The position numbers and the translations under genes were made by a program. Positions 44,690 to 56,500 of a stretch of DNA of 64,000 bases are shown here, one piece after another. The stretch comes from Meandrina meandrites. Its lineage: Eukaryota > Cnidaria > Anthozoa > Scleractinia > Meandrinidae. The first letter of the stretch is position 1. Each line of letters begins with the position of its first letter. The notes beneath the pieces are model-generated. The model was not told the origin of the DNA. It ran no database searches and worked only from the letters and a program-made list of their open reading frames with translations. The stretch spans positions 17,549,222-17,613,221 of the forward strand of contig OY855915.1 of the NCBI GenBank assembly GCA_963693305.1, in the 5' to 3' direction.

Positions 44690-45955
44690 CCACTCGACCA
44701 AATCGCGATCGGGACTTCGGATCACGCAACCTGGGATGTTTATTCACCAAAAGCTGTTGAAACATCAATGTACAGAAAATGTTACGGATATTGTTTTCTT
44801 TATTGTGTATAAAATATTTTTTCTTTTGGTCTCATCGAAGCGTTGGGCTCAAAGGGAATTTGAAGACACTAAAAAAGGTATTACGTCAGCCATTGAATGC
44901 GCCGATGTTGCAGCTTTCACTTTCGGTACGTGACAAATAAGATTGTGTTTACTTTCCAAGTTAATTTCGCCAGAAGCGATGGTCATTGATTTATTTGTAA
45001 TTTTGCGAGAATTTCTTGTGGGTTTAGGCAATTGAAGTGAATTCTTTGGCTGTTTTAATCGAAGCGAGTTCAAAGATTTAAAGGAAAATTAAATATTTGC
45101 CGAGGTAAACAATTGAGCGTGCCCGTACTTGCAGGGGTTACGTCATTAGTAGGGAAAAAACCGTATAGCTAAAGATTGGACTGTGTGACACGCGTGACTA
45201 CTTTACTGCGGGTCCTTCACTCATAGCACAAAAAATTAAACTTAACTGTGACTCGGCCAAATCGTGACTGGGGCTTTGAAATCACGCAACCTGTGATGTT
45301 TACTCTTCAAAAGCTGTTGAAACATTAATGTACGGAAAATGTTACGGATATTGTTTTCTTTATTGTGTATAAAGTATTTTTTTCGTTATATCGAAGCGTT
45401 GGATTCGAGGAGAATATTGAATACACTAAAAAAGGTATTACGTCAGCCATGGAATGCGCTGACTTTGCAGCTTTCACTTTCACTATATGACAAAAAAGAT
45501 TATTTTTTCTTTCCAAGTTAATTTCGCCAGAAGCGACGGTCATTAATTTAATTGTAATTTTGCGAGTATTTCTTGTGGGTTTAGGCAATTGAAGTGGATC
45601 CTTTGGCTGTTTCATAGAAGCGATTTGAAGAAGATTTGAAGCAGAATTTAATATTTGCTTAGGTAAACAATTGAGCGTGCCTGAACGTGCAGGGGTTACG
45701 TCATTAGTAGGGAAAAAACCTTCCAGCTAAAGATAGCATAGACTTTCACAAAGTTCTTCGACGCGCGGTTTAGACTTCGTCACTCGCGGTCGTCGCTCCG
45801 CGACGCTTTTCGGCTCGCTACGCTCGCCAAAAGAGGGCGACTTGGTGCAAGTCTAAAGATAGCATTGGATAACGTAAACCTCGGATTGTGTGACTCGCGT
45901 GACTACTTTGCTAGTCCTTTACTCAAAGTGCAATCAGATTGAATTTAACCGTGAC
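44690..45955 (+). repeat. Two tandem units, about 560-bp period
   Basis: AAGCTGTTGAAACAT appears at 44751 and 45311. Both units share GTATTACGTCAGCCAT, AATTTCGCCAGAAGCGA and GGGGTTACGTCATTAGTAGG. Divergence is visible but moderate. Short frames in each unit are unlike any protein I know. Confidence 0.7.
45740..45852. mobile_element. 113-bp insert with 13-bp flanking repeat
   Basis: CTAAAGATAGCAT occurs on both sides (45727-45739 and 45853-45865). The insert has imperfect inverted tips: AGACTTTCACAAAGT on the left and ACTTGGTGCAAGTCT on the right. The first tandem unit (about 45165-45178) reads through this point without the insert. The GC-rich middle (CGGTCGTCGCTCCGCGACG) can fold. Confidence 0.65.
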
Positions 45956-46099
45956 TTTTGAGTAAGAAAGCTCTTAATGAGCAAAAATAATATAAGCGCG
46001 GTTTTAAGTTGCTATAGCAACTTCTTGTTTATGATAATTCAACACTGCGTTCACAGAATCAAAGTCTTTCTAACTTCTTACAGTTAAGGAAACATGTCG

Positions 46100-46195
46100 T
46101 TATTTCATTTCCAAAAGAATTTTGCGGAATCGTCTTACTGTTTTTGCGTAGCAATCACTTTTCTCTACCAGCCATCGAATCTCACTTGCCGCCAT
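46100..46195 (-). CDS. Mirror of the 31-codon frame
   Basis: This is the inverted counterpart of 39648-39743 in the right palindrome arm, with the same start context and the same stop. See that entry. Its presence is explained by arm identity and is not independent support for coding function. Confidence 0.2.
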   Translation of the reverse strand: MAASEIRWLVEKSDCYAKTVRRFRKILLEMK

Positions 46196-46954
46196 GTTTT
46201 GAACTTTGCTGCAGTGAAGCGCGCTCGACCCAGTCCTACTCCGCATCACGCATCGCCCAAGAGCGCTCTGGCCGTTTCGCCGCCCTTCCTTCTTAGCGCC
46301 CTGGTTACGACGTCATGTCCGTCCGTCCGTACGCCCGTACGCACGGATTAGGCCTGGGGACGAGTTTGCCTTTGTCCTTGATGAGTCCTTCTTACGCAAA
46401 AAGTGACACAAAAACATATTCGGTCATATTCGGTTCGTTTAGAGTTGAGCTACCTATCGTAAAAATTTGTAAGAAGTGCATTACTTCAGAGGTTTAAAAT
46501 GATCTGGACATTTCATTTCAACTTAAACGACGCGATTGTATGAAAAGGCGGCAAATCTGTGTCACAGGTGGCACGTTGTTCACTTTTTAAGTTGAATGAA
46601 AGAGGCAGACAAAGCTGCTATGCTGGAAAACATAGATCTTCGTGAATATTTTTCGCTTTATTTACTCATCTACATCATGGAAACCTACACCAAATGATTT
46701 AGGGATAGCCTCTTAGCGTGAACATCCGAAATGTCTGCCGACCTGAATATGATTTATCGGACAACAAGTCAAAACAGCGAGAGTTGAAGAACTGTCTACG
46801 GGTTCTGCGGTTGATTAATTCAGTTGACATTAAGCCGAACTAAAAGTGAGCTCAGAGCGGCTCAGAGCCGGTCAAGTTCACGAAGTGATGGATAAAAGAC
46901 TGTTAACAGCTACACCGAAAGAAAGGAAGAGATCGATCTTCGCTGATAAGTGAT

Positions 46955-47360
46955 GGTAATAGGACCGAGTGGAGTCCAATTCGGTCTGTAATCATACGAG
47001 TGATTAACAAAATCGGACGACCGCGTAGCGGGAGTCCGATTTGTTTAATTACGAGTATGATTACAGACAGAATTGGACGACATCATAAGTATAAAAAAAT
47101 TCGAGAAAAAAAAATAGATAAAGCGAAGCCTACTAAGGACTTATCATCACTAAGGCAAAAAAGCCGTTCTTGAAGCTGAAGGTTTTAGGAATTTAGTCAC
47201 AACAAAGAACCAAATAAAGAGCGCGCGCATGCGCAGCACGCGAACTTTGTTATTGGACACCTTGTTATTGGACACTTTGTTATTGGACACTTTAGTCGCG
47301 CGCGCTCCAATTTGGTAAAATATAGGGCGTGCTAAGAACCAATCAGATTCGAGAATTTTG
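46955..47360. repeat. Insert with TCGGTCTGTAATCATACGAG palindrome
   Basis: GAGTCCAATTCGGTCTGTAA... (46971-47020) is mirrored at about 47025-47090, forming a hairpin of about 55-bp arms. TTGTTATTGGACAC occurs three times at 47249-47291. The opposite arm of the large palindrome lacks this stretch. Confidence 0.55.
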
Positions 47361-47689
47361 TTATAGTTGTGATTATTCATATAATGTATACATGTATGTC
47401 GATGGAGTTGGAGTTGGAGTACTCAATAAGCTCACATTGAAACTGGTGTGTTCGTTTCCGATATTCAGTAATATGCTGCTGGTTTGAAAGCTTTGCCCTG
47501 TAGAATTTACAAGCTTTTTCCACATATAAGGTAACAAACGTAATGTATACCCTAAACTGAAGTCTGTTTTTATTGTGAGAATCTGTTTATACTTCAGTCA
47601 TTTATAAACGAATTCGAAGTTGTATCGTTTTTCAGATCTTTCCGTAGGCTTACATATTTATATAACTTCCATTATTTCTTAATGCTAGC

Positions 47690-48444
47690 GGGCCGATTCG
47701 CACTAGCGGACAAGTTTTAAATGTCATAACATTTTTGACAAAAACAAAATTGTCGCGACAAGTCAGAGACATTTTGAAGAAAACAAAAGGTGTAATTATT
47801 ATTACAATAGCTCTGCACGTGCTTCTGGGATCCTGGTACATTTCTCGGCACGGTCGTCTTGTGCAAACATCAAATAATCAGGCAGGTCCACGTGGTGAAA
47901 AATTTTAAAACAATTTGCATTTGAAGTGCATTTATCGGCACAAACTGGTTCCCTCCGCATTCATTTGTGCCAACCCCGGTATATTACCACATCCTTCCAC
48001 GACCTCACCTCGGCACACAAACATGTTTTGCCGCCTATCGCGGAAAAATTTCGCGTGTTGTTTTTTAGTACAATCCAGACCAAACACAATAGCCAATCAA
48101 CAACGTATTGTTATCTGGCATTACGAAGGGCGTTGGAATGCGACTTGTCATGACTTGTCCTGCCTTGAGGCAGGACATCGGCCCCTTTGAAGATTTGTCC
48201 GTTTGGACAAAATTTGCCCTTGTCCAACAAGTCGTTCGCATTTGTTTTTGCGATTGTTTGACAAAATGTATCGCGCGTGCAACCCGGACCAATCATACGA
48301 CAACTGCTTCTTTGTTTTCCTGAATAGTTTGACAAGTTCTCGGTCTCAAAAAACGTATTCGCACTTGTTTTCTGTAACAAGTGACACATTAATGATGAAA
48401 TCTACCAATTGTTACAAAATTTGTCCGCTAGTGCGAATTGGCCC
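47690..48444. mobile_element. 755-bp MITE with GGGCC-ATTCGCACTAG ends
   Basis: The inverted ends are 24 bp with one mismatch: GGGCCGATTCGCACTAGCGG at the left, mirrored at 48421-48444. The interior repeats GACAAATTTTGTCC-like and CTTGT motifs. The opposite palindrome arm lacks it. The exact duplication is unclear; TTAAT occurs close to both ends. Confidence 0.7.
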
Positions 48445-49479
48445 TTAATCACTTTTGTACATTTTATACAGACATTGTCTATTAAATGTTTGGTTTCAAA
48501 TGCTGTGTTTTAGTTTATAGTGGAGTAAGCTATAAAGTTCATTTTTGGATTTTCATTTGAAAAGAATATCAAATTATTGAGCTACATGTACTCGGATGAA
48601 GAGCACGTTTCGCCTTCGCAAAATATTACAAACCTACACTTATACCAGCTTATACTGAGGAAAATCCCGCAGACTGAACAAGTCCAAACCAAAACTAGTA
48701 AAACTACTCAAAGATACTGCACACTAAAATTAATTTAAGCGATTTATTATCCAACTGCTCTATTTTATTCGCTCGCATTTGTTTAACAATTCTCTACGCC
48801 AGTTTCGTTGCGGTGTTACCTGTGCCTGGATGAATGAGTTCAGACTTCTTCTACCGCACATTTGCTTACCAAGAAACGACGAAAAAAATTTATATAGTTC
48901 TCTACATAAAATTCTCTAAGGTACATGTATTAAGCAACGTGTACAATAAAACAGAACAGTTAATCATGCAACCAAAACAAGACGGCTCAAACTAAATTGT
49001 TCGCTTGTTAGATAGCGAGCACCACTTCTAGATCACAAACTGTCACAACTCACACAAAAAAACTGTTTTAAAATAACGTGCATAACCAGCTCCCAATGAA
49101 TTTGCTAGGTTTGTTTTGCGGCCGTGATTTTCTTTGTTCTGGCGTGAACTCATTTTCTTTAGCCGCGTGTTGACTTGTTTTCGCGCTGTTAGTATTTTTT
49201 TTTGCCTTGAGTTGATTGTGTTGCCTTGACTGTTTTGAAGTAAATCAAAACAAATTTCCTTGCCTTCATCGAGGTCCTTTTTTACACTGATTTGCTCTAG
49301 GAGGTTTATTAGTGTACAGTAAAAGTTGTAAAAAGTTTTTAATATACTAAAATTTGATATGTGCGCCTCCGTGCATTCGTGGGGAACCCAATAAAGTGCA
49401 GGGACATCAAAACACTAAATTCAAGCAAAAAATAATAAATGGGAGCTCCGCTTTTAGGCCTGCCTAAATCTATATATTA

Positions 49480-50549
49480 CTTTCATTTTTGGGGAAATGT
49501 TAGATTTATAGCAGACTTTTATTTTAGTCCAAAAAAAAATTTTTTCGACAAAAGTAGCCCTCTGAAGGTATTGTGTAACCTTAAGAGAGAATGCTGAGAC
49601 ATTTGTTGTAGCGTAATCAAACGTGAATAAGCTTGGTATCAATAGAGAGGTTAAGCATGACGTTTACGTCAAACGACAAACGGCAAAAATTGAACTTTTG
49701 CCGTCTCTCTTTAGTTGTGTGTACAGTAGAGTGAAATTATTTGTATTTGCAATGAATAGTAGGAGACGTTATTCCATTTTTGTGTGCTTTATTTACGGAC
49801 AAAAGAAAAGAACTCAAAATCAGAAGCTATCTTTGCCGTTTGCCGTCTACCGATAACAGAGAGGTTAAGCATGACGTTTACGGCAAACGGCAAAAATCGA
49901 ACTTTTGGTGTCTGATTTTAGCCGTTTGTACAATTTAGGGAAATTGGTAAAAATTTAGCTATTTGCTTATCCTGTTTAAGACATTGGTCCATGTAAAGAT
50001 ACCCCGTTCAAGACAAAAAAAAACCCTGAAAATCATACCCTGTCGGGCCGCACGTCCCCGTTAAGCCCTTATAAGGGTCTGGGAGTAACTCCGGGGGGGA
50101 GGAGGTAGCTTGCAATTAGCTTTTTAGTGGAATTAGGAATAATTTATAACAAATGGTCAAGTCCCGGGGGTCAAGCCAAGTCGGGACTGAGGAGTCTGTT
50201 TCACCAGTGAAGACCTTTTCAAATCAAAGACAGAGTCAAAGACAGATAACAATCATATTCACAATTAGCTGAAAGCTGGCAGCACGTGTTTCTTCGTTTC
50301 TGTTGTCTATTCTCTCTCTAGCTCTCCGTTGATTTGCACTGATGCTGGAGAACTGCTATGTACACTTTATGTACGCCAGCATGAAGTACACTGAGACGAA
50401 TAAACTAGTTTCCAGGTTTTTCCGCGATTTTCGGAAAACGAAAACTCGTGAGAACTCGTGACTCGTAATACCGGCTTTGCAGATGAAAACCTGGCCTGCG
50501 TGCAGATGTCAAAAGAATTTTATATAGGAAAGCGAAACCCCGCGTTTCA
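49480..50549. other. Upstream region of the transporter gene
   Basis: It contains two partial copies of the AGAGAGGTTAAGCATGACG MITE (49644-49857 and 49858-49947), a poly-G MITE fragment (about 49985-50100) and the segment 50245-50480 that is shared with 36577-36915. The last is probably promoter or 5' UTR of the transporter, since it ends about 70 bp before the start codon. No TATA box stands out. Confidence 0.5.
49644..49947. mobile_element. Two partial AGAGAGGTTAAGCATG MITE copies
   Basis: AGAGAGGTTAAGCATGACGT begins at 49644 and again at 49858. The first copy has an inverted GCCGTTTGCCGT near its right end. The second continues into TTTAGCCGTTTGTACAATTT, as in the full copy at 10491-10720, and is then truncated. 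Confidence 0.65.
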
Positions 50550-53500
50550 ATGGAGGGGAACTCTCATGTTGTCGATAAAAGCAGCTCTAAATCTTCTCGC
50601 CGAGAGTCTGAAGGATGTTATCTGCCTTGTCGATACGCGCTGGTGATATTGTCCTGTTCGGGTTTCTGTGTTTTATATCTGTTGAGAGTGAATTTGAGTG
50701 TAGCTCTGGTAGCGATGGTGAACTCAACTTACGCTGATGCAAAGGCTTCAGCAAACAATCCTGAATGCCAAAGAGATACAATGAAAACCAGCAGAGTGAA
50801 GGTGAGCTTAAGTTTGGTGGCTTTGTTGAAAAAAGGCGATCGCACATTCCCCCACCCACCCCAGCAGGATTGGGGGGTGGGGGGGAGGGGAGTGGGGTAC
50901 TCAGGATTTTAAGTATGGATGATTAAAGGATGTTTTGGGGTTTCAAATTTTTTATTCTGGGATTTGTTTGGGTAGGAAAATTTGGTAAATATTTTTTTGG
51001 GTGGCTTGGTTTAAGAAGGGATTTTTGGGGTATTACCGGTAAGAAAAACCTAAAGATATTTTGTGGTAGTTCCTTGGCTGCGTAGTTCTGCGAATAATAA
51101 AAGGCAGAAACAATCAAAGTGTTTTTGGATGTCAAAAGTCTGTCAGTTGTTAAAATGACTACCAGATTGGAAAGATAAATTCATAGTATGATGACTAAAC
51201 AAACACGAACATTCAATTTCTAATTGTTTTTAAGCGATGACGTCATTTTATGACGTCATCGGTTAATGCTGTAAAGCGGAAAAGCGATGGAATTTATGGA
51301 ATTTTTGGTGTTACGGTGTGAGAATTACTCCCTGAATTGAACCGAAGAGCAATGGGAACTAGGTGCATCGGTGCATTGTTTGTATTCTTTTTGAGATCCG
51401 CCATCTTGTTTTTTGGCAAAGGAAGATATTTTTTGGGGCTTGTATCATCACCGATCGGCAAACCTTATTTCATTTGTAGCTGCTAAATTGAGATTTCGAG
51501 TCTGCAGTGAGTGTTGCACTTTATCAGTTATCGAATAAATTTGGCATAAAGTTAAGAAGTGATGTCTGTCGTGACAGCAGACGAAGCAACCGATTATTAG
51601 CAGTTTTGAAACATCTGTTGAAAAGGTGAGCCATCTTAAACCTTTTTTTAAGCGATGACGATGACGTGATCGATTAATCTCGCCATGCGAGTGGACAGGA
51701 TCTGTTGTTGTCTGTTGTCTGTTGCCTGTTGTGATCAACCGATCTGTAGAACCGAATACTGGGAAAAGAAATCAAGTCAACTCAACAAGAAATCGTCGTA
51801 TAGAACTCAAAGCAAAATACTCCTGGGCTGTTAGAAAGGACTAATTTAAAGCATAAACGAAAGAAACAAATTATATTTGATGTATTCTATAAGACTTAGT
51901 AAACAGAAATCTCTCCATTCTTTAAAACAAAAGGTGTAAACAATTTTAGACAGCGTTTGACCTTACATCGTATATCGTATATCGTATGTCACGCCAAGAT
52001 AACACAATTTTTGTTGAACAATCATTCAGCACAGAAGTTGTCAGTTACTTTTATGTACCCTAATTTTTTGACAAAATTAATGTCCTGAAAATTATCAAAG
52101 ACCCCTTGTGAAACGTCATCGCTTCTGCATGCATCGCGTGCCGTTTATTTTTCTTTCTGGACATTTTAAAGGTCAGAAATTCAGCATGGGATTTTTTGGG
52201 GGTTAGTCTTTGGTCAAGGGATTTTTGGGGGGTTTTGTTGGAAGCCCTAGGGATTTTGGGGGTCTTGATCTTTGCCCCCATTCGATCAATCCCAACACTT
52301 GAAATCCTGAATACCTCCCCCACCTGGGACCTCCTCCACCCCCTTAACCATTTCCTTAATTGAGTATTCAATATGCATGCATAAATTTATGTGGCCCTCT
52401 TTTTCCCTGCATAAAATTCATTGACTCGCCCCTTATTTCCATTTTCTCATAAAAGACGACTGAGGACAAGTCAGTCATTGTAACATCATTGTCGATGTGT
52501 TTATCTTCTACATTATAGGATGGAGAGTTTAACTGGGATCAAGACACTCAAGGTTAAAAATGTTATTTTTATAATGTATTGCTTGCTTTTTATAACACAA
52601 GTTAACTTTTAACAAGTATAATATTTTCATGTGTGCTTTTACAGTGCGACTACTTGAACCAGGGCACCCTGAACAAAATTAACCAATCACAGCATTAATT
52701 GAAAACAAAGGATAGGGACAATTTTTAGCAACTGACCAATAATGATTAACCATTTTCCATTGGTCTGTTGCTAAAAATTGCCCCTATCCTTTGTTTTCAA
52801 TTAATGCTGTGATTGGTTAAAATTTTGTTCAGGGTGCCCCGGTTCGAGTAGTCGCACTATAAAGCTTGATAATTATTTTATCTGACAGTTCTTTAAGAAA
52901 AACCAAGAGGGTCCTCTATACTTTTTTTGTGAAGCGTGATTTGGGTCATTTATTTTTCTGTGAAACGTGTTTTAAAAGCTTTTATTTTTCATGAATGGCA
53001 ATTCCCAATCTCAAGATCTTGTCATGTGTACGTGGAGAAATTTTTAACTTAACCATGACCCATGAACGAAGAGTTGACTTAGATGTGATCTGTGAGTCAT
53101 CTTGTTTTGCATGACTTAATTACCAATTCTTTTAGTGTTCCTAAGTAAATGTACAATTTTTTTTAGCTCTGTGGATGGGTTTTGAATAGATGAAACTTTT
53201 GTGAGCTACTCAGAGACTTGAAACACAACGCTCAAATCAAATTTCTGCAATTTTATACCTTCCGAGCACAACAGTCTAATAGTTGGGATTGCCTTGATTT
53301 TTGCATGAACAGCAAAACATTTTGGTTAATATTTCTGACATGTGAAAAGGCCAATGAAAATGTTTTACCTGATTCAGTTTTGCAAAGGGGTATAAGGGAC
53401 CCTTGACCAAGAATGAGCAACATGCACATGGATAGTTTCCATGGCAACTTTAAAAGGTTGAATGCTACTTGGTGTTTCCAATATTGTTGGAAATTCTTAA

Positions 53501-56500
53501 CCTCATAAGTTCAAAATGCACTCCTAGGTAACTAATTCCAACCAGTTTTCATGGAGTCCCCTTCTTCACAGGGCTGATCTTGGGTTCCTTTTTCTATGGA
53601 TACATCGTCACACAAGTACCAGCTGGTTTGTTAGCAGCTAGGTATGGTGGAAAATACCTGTTTGGCTGTGGCGTACTTTTGACATCAGTGATGACAATGT
53701 TTACACCAGCTGCTGCCCACCACAGTTTTGAAATGTTAATCCTGGTTAGAGTAGTGGAGGGCCTTGGACAGGTAAAATCAATGGGCTCTTCTCTTAAATT
53801 AGCTATGTCCTCTTTGCAAGCTCAATCCTTTGTCCACTGAAGAGATGTCAAAGTCATTCAACCTAAAACAATCTGTGCCAGTTGGTTTTATATAATTTAT
53901 CTGATCTGTAGAGATCAGCATGTAATGTGTCTATGATAGACTTGCCAAACTTAAAAGGAGAAGCAGATGACTGAGAAAATCCTTGACGATGACTGGTTTG
54001 TTCAGGCCTTCTGACAGGGTGCGGGAGTGCGGGACCGCACAATTCGGTCAAACCCGCACAATCCCGCACAATTCCTGAAAATCTGCGAAATCCCGCACAA
54101 TATTGAAAGATTTGCTGAAAAAAACTAATTAAATCAGTATTCCTATCGATTGCCGAGACTTCAAGAAGGTTTATAGGCTATGTTTAGGCTATTTATCTTC
54201 CAAAACAATGGAGAAGTCCGCCACTTTCCGCGACTGAAAAGCTCGAGTGGATATAAACATTGAAGTACATGTATTTGTTACTGAACGGTACCCTGTGCGT
54301 GACATTGTGGAAAAAGGCGGTGTTTATATTTTCCCAACTATTTTAATTTTGCTCGTTCGGTCTCTTAACAAAACCACAAACGATCCTTAAAATAGATAAC
54401 AAATGATCTGTAACTCGGACATTTCACGCTCGTCTTGGCTGTTACAACAGTTGTCGGCGCGATAGCTTTTGTAGACAACGCCGTGTCGCCGTTTAAAGTG
54501 CATGTTTCCTTCAAAAAAGTCATGCCGCTTTTTTCCCAATGCGCTCGCTTCCTCGTTCAGTTTAAATATATACACCGGACAGCAAAGACGAAAGGCCGAA
54601 GCAATGTATCACTGCGCCGAAATGGCTGTCAATTTGTCACAACTTTTAAAATATTTTCGCAAAGGCGAACGCACTGATCAAATTAGCAAATTGACAAACA
54701 AAAGCGCTGCAACTTCGGGCAAGAGAAAATCATTAACATCTGATCAAGAAACAGAGTTTATTTTTTTGTTTGATCCAAGTGAAGGACGTTTTAATTCAGG
54801 AATACAAGTTCTACGCTCTTATCTGTCTTATATCTACTGTAAGTTTTTGCTAAAAATAAAGTGTTGTCAAATTTCATTTAGCAAGCAAAGAAATTTGCAT
54901 ACTGATCTCGGCTCGTTGTTGTGGTTTTTGCAGCAATTTAAGACATTTTTGTGTGAAGAAAATGTAAATCTTTACTGACAGGAAAATATTCACTTTGCCT
55001 ATCGAAGAAAGTAGAACTTGTTCATATTGGAAACCTTTTATTTCGAGGTGGAATTACGGTTTGTTTTAAAACTTCATCGATCGTGTCACGCAACGTGAAT
55101 CTGTTGATACAATTAACTTTGGCCAAAATAGTCGCAAAATGGAGAATGTTGGTTAACGTTAATTGCCAAAGTAAGAAAACAATAGTTGTCTTTTTCATTT
55201 ATCCAGAATTTCTTTCTTGTCAGGTTTTTTTGGGGGGGGCCTTGTAATTGCATATATACTAATATTTGACTGTTCACACGATTGCGCAGTCCCGCACAAT
55301 TCCCGCACAATCGCCGTTTTTCAGCGCACAATTTGTCTCCCAAAACCCGCACAATTTTCTTTTTTTTCCCGCACCCTGTCAGAAGGCCTGTTTGTTGGTT
55401 AGATTTTAATTTATGCACATTATATGTAACAACCAATCTGCATTATATAGCTTCAAGGAGTCAGCTGGTCACCAAAATGGCTTCAAATCAGAGGAGGCAG
55501 TTTATGAAGAAACATTTAACTAAACAAAGCAAAACAAAATTTTCTGAGGAAATGGTATATTAGCCGTGTATTTTTGGTTTACAAAAGCCCACAAATTCAA
55601 AATTTGCACCTAAAATGAGTACGAACCCAGCTTGCTCAAGCCGTACTGGGGAATATTGGCCCTTGGTCATTTTTATATGGACCTGTCAGTTCGTACTGCT
55701 ATAATCTCGGGCCAATATTCCCCAAAACTGCCCTCCCGCTCAGTTAGTAAGAAGTTAGTTATTAGTCAGAGATGCTTCAATTCAGTGTACATGTAAGGGA
55801 AAGAGCGGCTTAATTTACTTCTTTAACTTCCAGGAGGGGTAAGGAAGAGTCCAAAATTCAAATGTGAAAGGGTGATTTGTACCTCTTAGGGATGAAAATG
55901 ATTTCACAAGAAGGATGTTTTTTTTCAGAGTTTCTATGTATTAATCATGTTGTTCTGTTTAGGGAGTTGCATTCCCAGCCATGCATGCTATGTGGAGTAG
56001 CTGGGCCCCACCTTTAGAGAGAAGCAAACTTTGCACCCTGTCTTATGCAGGTATTTTATTTCATGTAGCAAATTGTACAATCAGATTGCATCTTGTAAAA
56101 AAGCCACTGGGATCCCGCCGCGAATCCCAGCGTGAATCGGGATCCTGCCAAGATCCCACCAAGATCCCGCAAATGCAGCGATATCACGCCAGGATCCTGA
56201 CTGGGATCCCGCCAAGACGGCAGACTTCCCACTGGGATCTCGCCAAGACGGCAGACTGCCTGCCGGGGTAAAATTCCTGCTACGGTTCCCAGTAAGAATC
56301 TCACCGGGAATTATATTCTTGCCAGGAAAAGAAAAAAAATCCTGGGAGAACACAGAAAAAAAGAAAAAAAATTATCCTGGCAAGAAACACAGCGGAATAA
56401 ATCATGTAGTGTTCCTAGCGAAAACTCAATTCTCACTGGAAGGTATCATGATTTGAAGTTCTCACAAGCTTTAAAAGTTTGGTTCTTTTTTTTTTGGTCC

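Larger units (their letters stand above)
44598..46028. mobile_element. 1.4-kb insertion with internal tandem duplication
   Basis: It interrupts the right arm between GGTTTTATT and TTTATGATAATTC; the left arm reads the joined sequence at about 39795-39825. The ends carry AACCGCGCGG at the left and GCGCGGTT near 45996 at the right. Inside are two copies of a unit 560 bp apart (starting about 44690 and 45250). The second copy contains a further 113-bp insertion. Confidence 0.6.
37061..49479. mobile_element. 12.4-kb palindromic block with nested insertions
   Basis: The outermost 45 bp (37061-37105, beginning TAATATATAGATTTAGGCAG) are repeated inverted at 49435-49479. Matching continues inward in patches: 37290-37600 with 49130-49400, 38380-38600 with 46500-46710, 39460-39815 with 46020-46320, and 39818-40150 with 43862-44222 plus 44563-44598. 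The left arm is about 3.1 kb. The right arm is about 5.6 kb because it holds later insertions (LINE tail at 44225-44555, a 1.4-kb insert at 44598-46028, a palindrome at 46955-47360 and a MITE at 47690-48444). No transposase is visible. It fills nearly all of the space between the divergent sulfatase and transporter genes. Confidence 0.7.

Noticed and set aside
39432..46351. A 105-residue frame on the minus strand (39432-39749) shared with 46094-46351 on the plus strand
   Set aside because: Identity follows from the palindrome; the frame is antisense to the better-placed 31-codon frame and has no motif.
54502..54978. 158-codon frame inside the hAT-like element as a transposase
   Set aside because: No DDE, BED zinc-finger or dimerisation motif visible; likely chance in a non-autonomous element.
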